From an uncultured Prevotella sp. (GTDB lineage: Bacteria; Bacteroidota; Bacteroidia; Bacteroidales; Bacteroidaceae): a DNA stretch of 64,000 nucleotides. The stretch is taken from NCBI GenBank assembly GCA_944319945.1, contig CALUFN010000001.1, forward strand, positions 1 to 64,000, in the 5' to 3' direction. Each line of letters opens with the position of its first letter. Position 1 is the first letter of the stretch. This document shows, piece by piece, positions 23,673-32,764 of the stretch. Both the position numbers and the translations under genes were made by a program. The notes beneath the pieces are model-generated. The model had not been told where the DNA came from. It searched no databases and was given only the letters and a program-made list of their open reading frames with translations.

Positions 23673-25007
23673 ATGAACAAAATTCTACGTCTATCATTAG
23701 TAAGTCTGCTGGTGCTGTTCTTCGGAACTACGTTCGCACAGACAACAATCGACTTCAACAATGCCTATGAAACATTGTTCCCGTCGATTCCGGGTGTATC
23801 GACAAACGAAACCCATGACGGCGACTTCACCGAGCCGACTACGTGCACCGTCGACGGTATCTCGGTGACCGTCTCGCCCGCCGACGAAGGCGTAAACAAT
23901 GCCAACCGCATTTGGTCGGGTACGCCGCGACTCCGCATGTACTCAGGCACGCTGACCATTGCAGCCGCTGAAGGTGAGAACATCACACGCATCGACTTCA
24001 ACTGCGGAAAGTGGAACAACGGCAACACGGCTGACTCAGGCGAAATTACCGTTGACGGCAACAACGCCACATGGACGGGCTCGGCCAACAGCGTAGTGCT
24101 CACGATTGCCGCCAATACCCAGTTCAACTCTCTCACCGTTTATCTCAACGGCGAAGAGCCTACAAGCATCGCCAACACTCCCGAGACGGCCTACACCGTA
24201 GCCGAGGCGTTGGAGCTGATCTCTGCAGGACAGGGTCTTGACACAAAAGTCTATGTAAAGGGCATAATAACCGAGATCGATGAAGTGTCAACCGACTTCG
24301 GTAACGCCACTTACTTCATCAACGACACGGAAAATACCGACGGCCAGTTTGAGATATTCCGCGGATATTACTTCGACGGCGACAGGTTCACCGCAGAAGA
24401 CCAAATTAAGGTGGGCGACGAGGTTGTAGTTTACGGCCAGCTGTCTCTCTATTATGACACGCCGCAGATGGCACAAGGCAGCGAAATCTACTCGCTCAAC
24501 GGAAAGACAGAGCCTGCCGGCCCGAGCGTTGACATCTCTAACACTCCCGAGACGGCTTACACCGTAGCTGAGGCTAACGAGCTTATTGCCGCCGGCGAAG
24601 GACTCGAGACTGAAGTTTACGTAAAGGGAATAATAACCCAAATAGACGAAATCTCAACCGACTTCGGCAACGCTACTTACTACATCAACGATACGGAGAG
24701 TACCGAAGGCCAGCTTATGATCTTCCGCGGATATTATCTCGACGGAGAGAAGTTCACAACCGGCGAAGAGATTAAGGAAGGCGACAAGGTTGTCGTTTAC
24801 GGACAACTTGTAAACTACGGCGGAACTTATGAAATGACAACCGGCAGTCGAATATATTCGGTCAACGACATAACTACCGGCATCAACAACGCTACCACCG
24901 AAGAACTTGACATTAACGCTCCCGTCTACAATCTCGCAGGCCAACGCGTAAGCAAAGACACTAAGGGCATACTTATCCAAAACGGCAAGAAGTTTATCAA
25001 CAAGTAA
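23673..25007 (+). CDS. Secreted protein with two tandem OB-fold-like repeats, pectin locus
   Basis: 444 residues, signal peptide ending TTFAQ near 23. Residues 24-160 form a beta-rich domain of unknown type. Then two copies (about 168-289 and 290-401) begin NTPETAYTVAEA, continue VYVKGIITEIDEVSTDFGNA or close variants, and end with a VVYGQL strand and a SEIYS/SRIYS turn. They look like OB-fold strands found in Bacteroidota surface proteins. The tail PVYNLAGQRVSKDTKGILIQ plus a lysine-rich end resembles a sorting signal. Its function is unknown; it has its own -7 box TATATTTG near 23616 and lies among pectinases, so binding of pectin fragments is a guess. Confidence 0.6.
   Translation: MNKILRLSLVSLLVLFFGTTFAQTTIDFNNAYETLFPSIPGVSTNETHDGDFTEPTTCTVDGISVTVSPADEGVNNANRIWSGTPRLRMYSGTLTIAAAEGENITRIDFNCGKWNNGNTADSGEITVDGNNATWTGSANSVVLTIAANTQFNSLTVYLNGEEPTSIANTPETAYTVAEALELISAGQGLDTKVYVKGIITEIDEVSTDFGNATYFINDTENTDGQFEIFRGYYFDGDRFTAEDQIKVGDEVVVYGQLSLYYDTPQMAQGSEIYSLNGKTEPAGPSVDISNTPETAYTVAEANELIAAGEGLETEVYVKGIITQIDEISTDFGNATYYINDTESTEGQLMIFRGYYLDGEKFTTGEEIKEGDKVVVYGQLVNYGGTYEMTTGSRIYSVNDITTGINNATTEELDINAPVYNLAGQRVSKDTKGILIQNGKKFINK
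24174..24880 (+). repeat. Internal duplication of about 360 bp
   Basis: The two OB-like modules (from 24174 and from 24540) align along their whole length at the protein level and closely at the DNA level (AACACTCCCGAGACGGC in both), indicating a fairly recent in-frame duplication. Confidence 0.8.
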
Positions 25008-25045
25008 ACCGACGGCTGCGATAAGATAAATCGCCGAATAAAAAA

Positions 25046-25085
25046 ACTCCGCATTCAGTATTATGGAATGCGGAGTTTTTATTTT
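25046..25085. terminator. Bidirectional terminator between the OB-repeat gene and the GH3 gene
   Basis: ACTCCGCATTC (25046-25056) and GAATGCGGAGT (25066-25076) form a perfect 11-base stem. TTTTTATTTT follows on the plus strand and an A-run precedes it, giving T-runs for both converging genes. Confidence 0.9.
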
Positions 25086-25104
25086 ATGAATGCTTATAAT
25101 AACT

Positions 25105-27681
25105 CTACAAAACGACGCTGATTTTCGTGAGATCCTTATCTCTGCTCGACGTTCCTACCAGCAGCTCATAACTTCCAGGCTTAACGCGCATCGTGTTGGT
25201 ATCAGCATCCCAACACTCAAAGCTAGTACGCGGAAAATCGATGGCAACATCCTTAGACTCGCCGGCCTTCAGCTCTACGCGCGCAAATCCGCGCAACGTC
25301 TTTATAGGGCCGTCGGTATCGGCTGGATTGCGCAGATAAACTTGCACAACTTCCACGCCCTCACGGTTGCCGGTGTTAGTCACCTTAACCGTTACTTTAC
25401 CCGACGCTGCGTCGTAAGCGGGAGTGCCGAGGACAAACGTCGTATAGCTCAAGCCGTAACCGAACGGGAACAACGGCTCGCCACGGAAATAGCGGTACGT
25501 GCGGCCCTGCATGCGGTAATCGTCGAAAGGAGGAAGCTGGCTGTCGTCCTTATAAAACGTTACGGGCAACTTGCCACCCGGATTATAATCACCGAAAAGC
25601 ACGTCGGCAACGGCATTGCCGCCCTGTTCGCCAGGATACCAAGCCTGCAGTATGGCGTCACACGTCTCCAGTTCAGGCGTAAGAGCCACGGCGCTTCCAC
25701 TGCAATTCACGAGCACAACCTTCTTGCCGGCTTCATGCAGGGCCTTAAGTATCTCGCGTTGCACAGCTGGCAGCTCTATGCTTGTGCGATCGCCGTTATC
25801 GAAGCCAGGCTCGCTTACTTTGGCCTCCTCACGCTCAAGATTGGGCGAGATGCCTCCGACGAAAATCACGGTCTCTACGTCTTTAGCCCTTGCTACCAGC
25901 TCGTCGGACTTTACGTCACGCACTGAAGCGATGTCAAAATTCAAGGTAGCTCCTCCGGCAAGCTGCATGTAGTCGACCTGTATGTCATACTTCTGACCTT
26001 TCTTGACAGCGAACTTACGCTGGGTAAAGCGCAATGGGTCTGCCTTCCAACGGTTGGCCAGCGTGTCGCCGTTAATGATCAGCCTGAAGCCGTCGTCGTT
26101 GGTATAGACTATATCGAGTGTCTCGTCAACATCGGCAACGAACGAACCACGAAACTGTGCCGTAAAATCATTGAGCCTCACTCCTGGAGCAAACAAGGTG
26201 TTTCCCCCGTTGTCGAAACGCAACTGGTTGGAATACGTCGTTTCATAAACCGGTTCGCCTTCCATATTCGTATTGTTCCAAAATCGTGCGCTCATACCCT
26301 TTCCGCCGTCGGCAGCCGCCAACTTGCCGAAAATACTTTCGCTCTCAGTCATCGATGTTATCTCGCAAGCCTTTGAATACTTCACGTTTTTACCGATCTT
26401 GCTACGTATGCCTTCAAGCACGGTCACAGAATGAGTGGGCTGACCGTAATATATACCCCAAAGCATTATCGAGTCGGCCGCGTTAGGTCCCATAACCATG
26501 ATCTTACCGGGGTCTTTTGCCAAAGGAAGGGTGTTGTTTCGATTATGCAACAGCACCATCTGCTCCCTTGCCATGCGCAAGGCCAAGTCCTTATGCTCCT
26601 TGCATGCTACGACGCTCTCGGGAATATTTGTCCACTCAACAAGCGAATCGGGATCAAAATCGCCAAGTTCAAACCTCGCTTCAAGCAAGCGCACAACGCT
26701 GCGATTTATCTGCTCTTCGGTTATCAAACCGGCCTTAACGGCATCAGGCAACCGCCTGTAATTGCCTCCGCACTCAACATCGGTACCACTTATCACAGCC
26801 TTTGCCGAAGCTGAAGCTGCATCAGCAGAAACGCCATGGGCACCGGGTTCCCAAAAATCGTCGATCGCGCCACAATCACTTACCACGAGTCCATTGAATC
26901 CCCATTCGTCACGCAGAATCTGCTGCAGAAGGCGACTGCTGCCGCAACACGGCTCACCCTCGAAACGCTGGTAAGCACACATCACTTCTTTAACCCCTCC
27001 TATTTGCACAAGATCCTTGAACGCAGGAAGGTACGTTTCCCACAGATCGCGTGCAGGTAATGTCTCGATATTAAAACTGTGACGTGTCTTCTCCGGCCCG
27101 CTATGCACGGCATAATGCTTGGCGCATGCGTAAAGTTTCATATACTTACTGTCAGCAGGGCCTTGTAGTCCGCGCACCACGGCGAGCCCCATACGCGAAT
27201 TCATGTAAGGGTCTTCACCGTAGGTTTCCTGTCCCCTGCCCCACCGCGGGTCACGGAATATATTAATGTTAGGTGTCCAAAACGACAGTCCCTGATAAGT
27301 GGACGTACCCTCGTCCTTACAACGCAGGGCGGTGTTCTTAGCCCGGGCCTCGTCGCTGACGGCGGTATATATCCGTTCGAGTAAAACATCGTCGAACGAT
27401 GCCGCCATACCTATACACGACGGGAATACCGTGCTGATGCCGTTGCGCCCAACGCCGTGAAGGGCTTCACTCCACCATGCGAAAGCCGGAATGCCCAAAC
27501 GCGGAACAGCCTTAGAATTGTTCATCATCACACGGGCTTTTTCTTCAAGTGTCATGCGCGAACATAAATCCTCGGCACGTTGCCTTGCCAACAAGTCGGG
27601 ATTCTGATAAGGCAGCTTTTGCGCATTTACCGATACGACACACGTAAAAGCTAAATATAACAAGATATTTCGTTTCTTCAT
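25105..27681 (-). CDS. Glycoside hydrolase family 3 (beta-xylosidase/beta-glucosidase type) with PA14 insert
   Basis: 858 residues. Signal peptide MKKRNILLYLAFTCVVSVNA. The N-terminal barrel has FWTPNINIFRDPRWGRGQE, ACAKHYAVHSGPE and VVSDCGAIDDF, the last holding the nucleophile Asp near residue 268. The second GH3 domain is split by a PA14 domain (about 455-590, with TNDDGFRLIINGD). A fibronectin type III-like domain closes the protein (REGVEVVQVYLRNP). The ATG at 27681 is chosen over 27696 for a cleaner signal peptide. Released side-chain xylose or glucose of pectin is a likely substrate; exact specificity cannot be read. Confidence 0.92.
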   Translation of the reverse strand: MKKRNILLYLAFTCVVSVNAQKLPYQNPDLLARQRAEDLCSRMTLEEKARVMMNNSKAVPRLGIPAFAWWSEALHGVGRNGISTVFPSCIGMAASFDDVLLERIYTAVSDEARAKNTALRCKDEGTSTYQGLSFWTPNINIFRDPRWGRGQETYGEDPYMNSRMGLAVVRGLQGPADSKYMKLYACAKHYAVHSGPEKTRHSFNIETLPARDLWETYLPAFKDLVQIGGVKEVMCAYQRFEGEPCCGSSRLLQQILRDEWGFNGLVVSDCGAIDDFWEPGAHGVSADAASASAKAVISGTDVECGGNYRRLPDAVKAGLITEEQINRSVVRLLEARFELGDFDPDSLVEWTNIPESVVACKEHKDLALRMAREQMVLLHNRNNTLPLAKDPGKIMVMGPNAADSIMLWGIYYGQPTHSVTVLEGIRSKIGKNVKYSKACEITSMTESESIFGKLAAADGGKGMSARFWNNTNMEGEPVYETTYSNQLRFDNGGNTLFAPGVRLNDFTAQFRGSFVADVDETLDIVYTNDDGFRLIINGDTLANRWKADPLRFTQRKFAVKKGQKYDIQVDYMQLAGGATLNFDIASVRDVKSDELVARAKDVETVIFVGGISPNLEREEAKVSEPGFDNGDRTSIELPAVQREILKALHEAGKKVVLVNCSGSAVALTPELETCDAILQAWYPGEQGGNAVADVLFGDYNPGGKLPVTFYKDDSQLPPFDDYRMQGRTYRYFRGEPLFPFGYGLSYTTFVLGTPAYDAASGKVTVKVTNTGNREGVEVVQVYLRNPADTDGPIKTLRGFARVELKAGESKDVAIDFPRTSFECWDADTNTMRVKPGSYELLVGTSSRDKDLTKISVVL

Positions 27682-27703
27682 AAACAAAAAATACAATTTA
27701 ATT

Positions 27704-27780
27704 AAGAGTTAAGAATTAAGAAAAATACCATTACTGCAATAAAGCATATTTTCTTAACTCTTAATTCTTAACTCTTAATT
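27704..27780. repeat. AT-rich inverted repeat, copy 3
   Basis: The left arm at 27704-27727 contains GAGTTAAGAATTAAGAAAAA; the right side (27747-27780) carries TATTTTCTTAACTCTT and then a second AATTCTTAACTCTTAATT. The loop contains GCAATAAAGC as in copy 1. It stands between the stop of the second PL1 gene and the start of GH3. Confidence 0.75.
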
Positions 27781-27786
27781 CAAAGA

Positions 27787-29478
27787 TTATCTTACGACAA
27801 ACTTCTTTCCGTCACGGATATAAATGCCTCTTTGCAAAGGCTCGCTCACTTCCATGCCCTGCAGATTATAAATCTTGCCGGCATTAAAGCCTTCTTCTAC
27901 GGTAACGTCGTTTATGCCGGTAGTAAACTCGTCGTTACCGCTGAGCAACCGGCCGCCTTCATTGCCGCCGTCCATTATGTGGGCGACTATGCCGTTCATG
28001 TAATTTTCAAGATTGGTATAACCGTTTTCACTCACTGCCGCGCCGTCGTCGGGATTGTTCTTATCAAGTCCGTTAGCGTCTTCCCATTCATCAGGCATAC
28101 CGTCTTGGTCGGTGTCAAGCGGAGCCTGCTCACTCTTAAGCTCCGGCCATGCACTCCAATCGTCGCCTGCATCGGGAAAAGCCTGCTTCAGGTCGTCTTG
28201 CGAATCAATGATACCAGGCAGACTTTTCGTATCACTATTAAGACCCGTGCAAGAAGCCTCACCGTTACGCACGTCATTGATCACAAGTTCATCAACCCAG
28301 TCGCGATGAAGCGAAGCACCTACATAATCAAGCACACGCTCATACGCCATCTCTGCGGAATGCGTGGTTACAGGCTCGAATTTAAGCGGAATGTCTAAAC
28401 GCATGGTGTCACGCACGGCATCGTCAAACGTATTGTCAACATCAGACTGCACGATCTGATTATAGATTCCGTAAGTCCAGTTGTCATTGGTAACATCGGC
28501 ATAATCCGGATTGACATTACCGTCAACATAATATTTGCCCCAAACGTGCCACATCACGTCCCATTCATTAGGGTTGTCCGTGAAGTGATCAGTATAATCA
28601 GACCGGCGGATATCTATCTTTGCAATACGCTTTTGCACGTTCTCATTGCGTGTGCGCGTTGCGGGTCCGGGCTTATAATAGTTGTTAACGATATTAACCT
28701 TCATGCCTTCGCCGCCATAACATCCGTTGCCTGCCCAATTATACATTACGTTATTACGCAAATCCATCCATTCGCGAGTCTGTGTTCCCGGGCGCGGACC
28801 GAGACGCGGAGTACGTGAGTCGTGGTGGGCTACCAAATTATGATGATACGTAGCACCGGCTCCGCCCCAGTTGCCGCCATATCCATGACGACCTTTCGAG
28901 TGGCCCGAATTACGCAGGCTTTGCGAAGCTATACACCATTGCACGGTTATACTGTCGCTACCGTAAACCGACAAGCACTCGTCGATGCTCCAGCTTACCG
29001 AGCAGTGGTCTATAATGATGTTCTTTTTATCCATGCCGCCGAGGCCGTCGCCTTCATGCTTGTCGACACACTTATTGCCGAGACGGAAACGGATGAAACG
29101 GATAATGACATTATTAGCTGAAATCACGAAAGGATAATCGGCAATACAAATTCCGTCGCCGGGAGCCGTCTGTCCGGCAATGGTCACATTATCACCTTTT
29201 AGTCTCAACTCACTTTCAAGATGAATTGTTCCAGACACGTCAAACACTATAGTCCTGCGCCCCGACTGCGCCAAAGCCCATCTTAAAGACCCCGTACCGG
29301 CGTTATTAAGGTTTGTCACATGAATAACCTTGCCGCCGCGTCCTCCGGTAGTGTAACGACCGAAACCTTCCGCCCCGGGGAATGAAGGCAATGCGTCTTG
29401 TTGTGCAAAAACGGGAGCGGCAGCAGCCATTCCAAGCACAAACAACGCTGACTTTAATAGATTGTTAATCTTAATCAT
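27787..29478 (-). CDS. Second secreted pectate lyase, polysaccharide lyase family 1
   Basis: 563 residues. Signal peptide ends near PVFAQQ. FPGAEGFGRYTTGGRGGKVI, IIIDHCSVSWSIDECLSVYG and HHNLVAHHDSRTPRLGPRPG follow the same PL1 scheme as the gene at 21732 but with clear divergence, so this is an old paralogue, not a recent copy. It again carries DTDQDGMPDEWEDANGLDKN and a C-terminal tail (KIYNLQGMEVSEPLQRGIYI then DGKKFVVR). The different loop sequences suggest different methylation or chain-length preference. Minus strand, downstream of the CE8 gene. Confidence 0.9.
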   Translation of the reverse strand: MIKINNLLKSALFVLGMAAAAPVFAQQDALPSFPGAEGFGRYTTGGRGGKVIHVTNLNNAGTGSLRWALAQSGRRTIVFDVSGTIHLESELRLKGDNVTIAGQTAPGDGICIADYPFVISANNVIIRFIRFRLGNKCVDKHEGDGLGGMDKKNIIIDHCSVSWSIDECLSVYGSDSITVQWCIASQSLRNSGHSKGRHGYGGNWGGAGATYHHNLVAHHDSRTPRLGPRPGTQTREWMDLRNNVMYNWAGNGCYGGEGMKVNIVNNYYKPGPATRTRNENVQKRIAKIDIRRSDYTDHFTDNPNEWDVMWHVWGKYYVDGNVNPDYADVTNDNWTYGIYNQIVQSDVDNTFDDAVRDTMRLDIPLKFEPVTTHSAEMAYERVLDYVGASLHRDWVDELVINDVRNGEASCTGLNSDTKSLPGIIDSQDDLKQAFPDAGDDWSAWPELKSEQAPLDTDQDGMPDEWEDANGLDKNNPDDGAAVSENGYTNLENYMNGIVAHIMDGGNEGGRLLSGNDEFTTGINDVTVEEGFNAGKIYNLQGMEVSEPLQRGIYIRDGKKFVVR

Positions 29479-29502
29479 AAACTATTTACTTAGATTGTAT
29501 AA

Positions 29503-29540
29503 AATATTTTCCTTGACGGACTTAAGCGTCCGTCAAGGAA
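29503..29540 (-). terminator. Terminator after the CE8 gene
   Basis: TTCCTTGACGGAC (29509-29521) and GTCCGTCAAGGAA (29528-29540) form a perfect 13-base stem with loop TTAAGC. On the minus strand it is followed by AAAATATTTT. It separates the CE8 and PL1 genes. Confidence 0.8.
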
Positions 29541-29549
29541 TAAGTCTTG

Positions 29550-32480
29550 TCACTTTACGATCTTCACCGTATTAGTAGTTCCGTTGCTCAAGGTTTCCAC
29601 CTTAATGACAACACCCTTATAAGAAGCATTAACACGCGAACCTTGCAAACTGTAATAATCGGTCTTTACAACACTGCCATTCTCTACGTTAACGTTGTTT
29701 ATTCCCGTACTCGTCGTGCTTGAAGGCTTGCCGAAACCGCCGTACTCATTAGCAGCACGAACGGTGTAGCCTTCAAATGTCGGGTCAATAACTTCAAAGG
29801 CAAACGACATCGAGTTAGTAGAAGTCATGCCGATGAACTGTCCATCGAAGAACACAGCATATGCCTTAGCACCTTCAACGGCATCCCAAGTCAGGGTAGT
29901 ACCCTCGCCGCGCAACAGTCCCATTTGCTTTTGTGCGGCATATTCGTCAGGAGTCCAATTGGCGAACACCTTGTCTATGTCATACTCGGCGGCCTGCTCG
30001 TCGGTAAGAATCGTTTCAAACGTATTGCTCTTGCTGTCTTTAGTGAAAGTAAGTTCCCATGATTCAGGAGAGATTACCTTACCACTTGCATCCATCGTAT
30101 TGTATTCAACGAACTTGTCGGCCGGCACGTTCATTCCGCCCGTAGTCCATCGGGTTGAGTTAAGACGCTCGGGCTGCAGGAGCGTGGTGTTCAAGTAAGC
30201 GCAACGCGGACGGTCGTTCCAAGCACGTCCGTAATTGAAGCGTTCCGCCTTGCTGTCAATAGTACATCCGCTGAACACGTAGCCATATTTGTTACCTCCG
30301 GCTACATCAGTTGAAGGAGCCGTAAGGGTGCACTCGCCGCTTCCGTCGGCGTTGCGAGGCTCTACCGTCAGCGTGCAATGATTGAAGAACACGTCGCCAC
30401 CGCCGCAAATGAAATCAACCGTTCCGTGAATATCGGAATCTTCAAAGTAGAACTGCGACTTATTGTTTGAGTAATAAGTATCCTGATAAGACAACAGTCT
30501 TACGTTCTTACAAATTGTACGCTCGCCCTTGTCTTGTATCACGACGGCACGCCCGGCAAATCCCGGCTGGTAATAATCGTAGGCATTCTGCAAGGTTAGG
30601 TCTTGGAAGTAAGTGTCGGATGCGGTAACGAGGAATGTGGCCGATACGCCAATACCCTCAACGGGAGCCTCGTTGACTATTACCGTGTTGTCCATGCTTT
30701 GACCGATTATCGAGATGTTGTCACGTGATATCGGAGTGAGCACTTCATTCCCGAGATCGTATTTTCCGTCAGGAAGGAATACGTAAACCCTTCCTTCCTC
30801 GTCAGGAATTGAGTTTACGATGTCGAGCACCGTAAGCAGATTGCCGCCGTCACCCTGCCTTACAACGTAATATCCCTGCTCGTTCTTCTCCACGGGAGCG
30901 TCTTCAACATTGGCAATGACAAGTTTGTGCAGGTAAACCTCATTGCTGGCCGTCAGCGTCAGCGTGCCTGCGCCACCTGTGTATTCCATCATCACCGTTT
31001 TTCCGTCCGTCGAGCTGTATCCACTCGCCGTAGCCACCACCTCGCCATTCGAATCAGTCAGTGTCAGTTCTGCGTCGTTCTTGCTGTAACGGCACAGCGT
31101 TGCGATGATGTAAGCATGTCCGCCTACGAGCAAATCAATCTTTCCGTTTGACTCAAGCGTCCAGCCGTGAGTCGTGTCATGAAACTGTGCTCCCTCGGCG
31201 TTAAATGCCTCATGGTCTTCATCATAGAAGAACTCGTCAGTCAAGTCAAACGTATAGCGGGCCTTCGGGCTTTCGGTTTCGACATCGGTTGCTACGGCGT
31301 AAAGGTTCATGTCCGACGTCACTACGTAGTCTTCCGTATATTTCTCTCCGCCGTCGGTCGACACAAACCAACCGCGCATGGCCTTACCCTCAACCACCGT
31401 AACGCCGTCGTAATTCCTCAAAATGCCTATCTTACCGTCTTTCTCCACCTGCTGCGAAGCCTCGAGCACCGTTGTTCCGTCGGTGTCTATATAAGATAAG
31501 GTGAAATAAGGCTTATGCACGAAGATCGCGTTGTAAACCATCGTCTCGCCGTTGGCCGTGACTTTCATCGTCACCACCACCGAGCCGTCTTCTTGAGCGG
31601 TGTAAGTCACGTCGCCGTCTATATCGCCGTTATCACAGGTTATATCTGTTACAGGGTTGCTTTCAGAGGGCATTTTCACCGAGTTTGATATTTCAATGGT
31701 GGCCTCCTGCACGCCGGCCTCAGTCTCCTCGAATATGTCTGCAGCCTGATATGTCTGTCCGTTGAAGCTGAACGAGCCGAGAGCCGGAGTAAGCGACATA
31801 TCCACATTTCCGTAAATATTCAGACGGAACATGTACGCATTTTGGGCGTCGGCCAGGTTGGTGAACTTCAATTGACAGTTAGTACGGTTGACATTGGCCG
31901 ACACCTCGCTCCATCCGGCCGGGTCGGCAGTAACAGTAGTCAGCTGCACCCAGTCGGCATCTCCGTCTCCCTTAGCCCAAAGAGACCAGCCTCGGTTGCC
32001 GCCGGTTGCTCCATGTACGAAGGTCACTTTAGTGACTGAAGCCAAAGCCGACGTTACGATATACGAGCCTCCGTTCTTCTCGGCCTGCAAAGTTCCTCCT
32101 ACAAGGTCTTTGTCAAACTTATTCCAGTCGATACCGATGGCATTCGGGTCGGGAGCCACGTTTGTGTTGTAAACCGTGAACGAGATATCTTCATGGCTGT
32201 ATTTCGTTGTAGCCGTGTGCGCTATTGTTTCCGTAGCCGCAGCGTCGAGAGCCTTCCACTCCGTAAAGTCGGAAAAATAGAGTTCCTTTTCCTGAATGTT
32301 TTGATCTTGGTCGGCAGCGGATGCCATCCCGCTGTTTTCATTCGGTAATACCTTATTTACAAAAGGCGAATCTGTTTCATCGTGGGCTGTCAATGCCGCC
32401 GTTACTCCCCTCACCGTCATAGCAGACGTGACAAAAGCCACGAGACACAACACGCCCCATTTAAGTAATTGTTTTTTCAT
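29550..32480 (-). CDS. Large secreted pectin methylesterase (carbohydrate esterase family 8)
   Basis: 976 residues, signal peptide near the start. The CE8 beta-helix lies at about 550-850: LTVLDIVNSIPDEEGRVYVF, ISIIGQSMDNTVIVNE, SYQDTYYSNNKSQFYFED near 665, GTVDFICGGGDVFFNHC near 687 with the catalytic Asp, and GRAWNDRPRCAY in place of the usual G-R-P-W. The first half has beta-rich regions of unknown type (possible carbohydrate-binding modules). The C-terminus (DYYSLQGSRVNASYKGVVIK) resembles the tails of its neighbours. Removing methyl esters would prepare pectin for the two lyases. A -7-like TATATTTG lies at 32560-32553. Confidence 0.88.
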   Translation of the reverse strand: MKKQLLKWGVLCLVAFVTSAMTVRGVTAALTAHDETDSPFVNKVLPNENSGMASAADQDQNIQEKELYFSDFTEWKALDAAATETIAHTATTKYSHEDISFTVYNTNVAPDPNAIGIDWNKFDKDLVGGTLQAEKNGGSYIVTSALASVTKVTFVHGATGGNRGWSLWAKGDGDADWVQLTTVTADPAGWSEVSANVNRTNCQLKFTNLADAQNAYMFRLNIYGNVDMSLTPALGSFSFNGQTYQAADIFEETEAGVQEATIEISNSVKMPSESNPVTDITCDNGDIDGDVTYTAQEDGSVVVTMKVTANGETMVYNAIFVHKPYFTLSYIDTDGTTVLEASQQVEKDGKIGILRNYDGVTVVEGKAMRGWFVSTDGGEKYTEDYVVTSDMNLYAVATDVETESPKARYTFDLTDEFFYDEDHEAFNAEGAQFHDTTHGWTLESNGKIDLLVGGHAYIIATLCRYSKNDAELTLTDSNGEVVATASGYSSTDGKTVMMEYTGGAGTLTLTASNEVYLHKLVIANVEDAPVEKNEQGYYVVRQGDGGNLLTVLDIVNSIPDEEGRVYVFLPDGKYDLGNEVLTPISRDNISIIGQSMDNTVIVNEAPVEGIGVSATFLVTASDTYFQDLTLQNAYDYYQPGFAGRAVVIQDKGERTICKNVRLLSYQDTYYSNNKSQFYFEDSDIHGTVDFICGGGDVFFNHCTLTVEPRNADGSGECTLTAPSTDVAGGNKYGYVFSGCTIDSKAERFNYGRAWNDRPRCAYLNTTLLQPERLNSTRWTTGGMNVPADKFVEYNTMDASGKVISPESWELTFTKDSKSNTFETILTDEQAAEYDIDKVFANWTPDEYAAQKQMGLLRGEGTTLTWDAVEGAKAYAVFFDGQFIGMTSTNSMSFAFEVIDPTFEGYTVRAANEYGGFGKPSSTTSTGINNVNVENGSVVKTDYYSLQGSRVNASYKGVVIKVETLSNGTTNTVKIVK

Positions 32481-32610
32481 TATAAAAATCTTAAAAGGTT
32501 TATTATTTTAGTAAATCTTACAGCTTAATCTAAGGTAATTTGTTCTATTCTGCAAATATACATAAAAAATCAACAACGATAAAAGAAATTATGCAAAATA
32601 TGTATTTTTA

Positions 32611-32763
32611 GGGTTTAAGGTTATGTGGTTTTAAGATTTGAAGGTTACTCCGTTATTGGATCTTACGGTTATACGGTTATGCATAAGTGGTTTTAAACCA
32701 TCAAGACCGCATAACCGTATAACCGTAACACCTTATAAACCGTAAGACCCAATAACCGTAAAA
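32611..32763. repeat. Minisatellite of ACCGTATAACCGTAA units, locus 3, with opposite halves
   Basis: The left half reads GGTTATGTGGTTTTAAG, ACGGTTATACGGTTATGC; the right half (from about 32700) reads the complement, ACCGCATAACCGTATAACC. The block can therefore fold into a long imperfect hairpin. It lies between the sugar-phosphate transferase stop and the CE8 promoter. Confidence 0.65.
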
Positions 32764-32764
32764 A

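Noticed and set aside
25090..25926. 278-codon plus-strand ORF opposite GH3
   Set aside because: It lies antisense to a gene with complete GH3 motifs and has no domain of its own.
19060..32480. Complete polysaccharide utilization locus
   Set aside because: No SusC, SusD, surface glycan-binding lipoprotein or regulator can be found in or beside the block.
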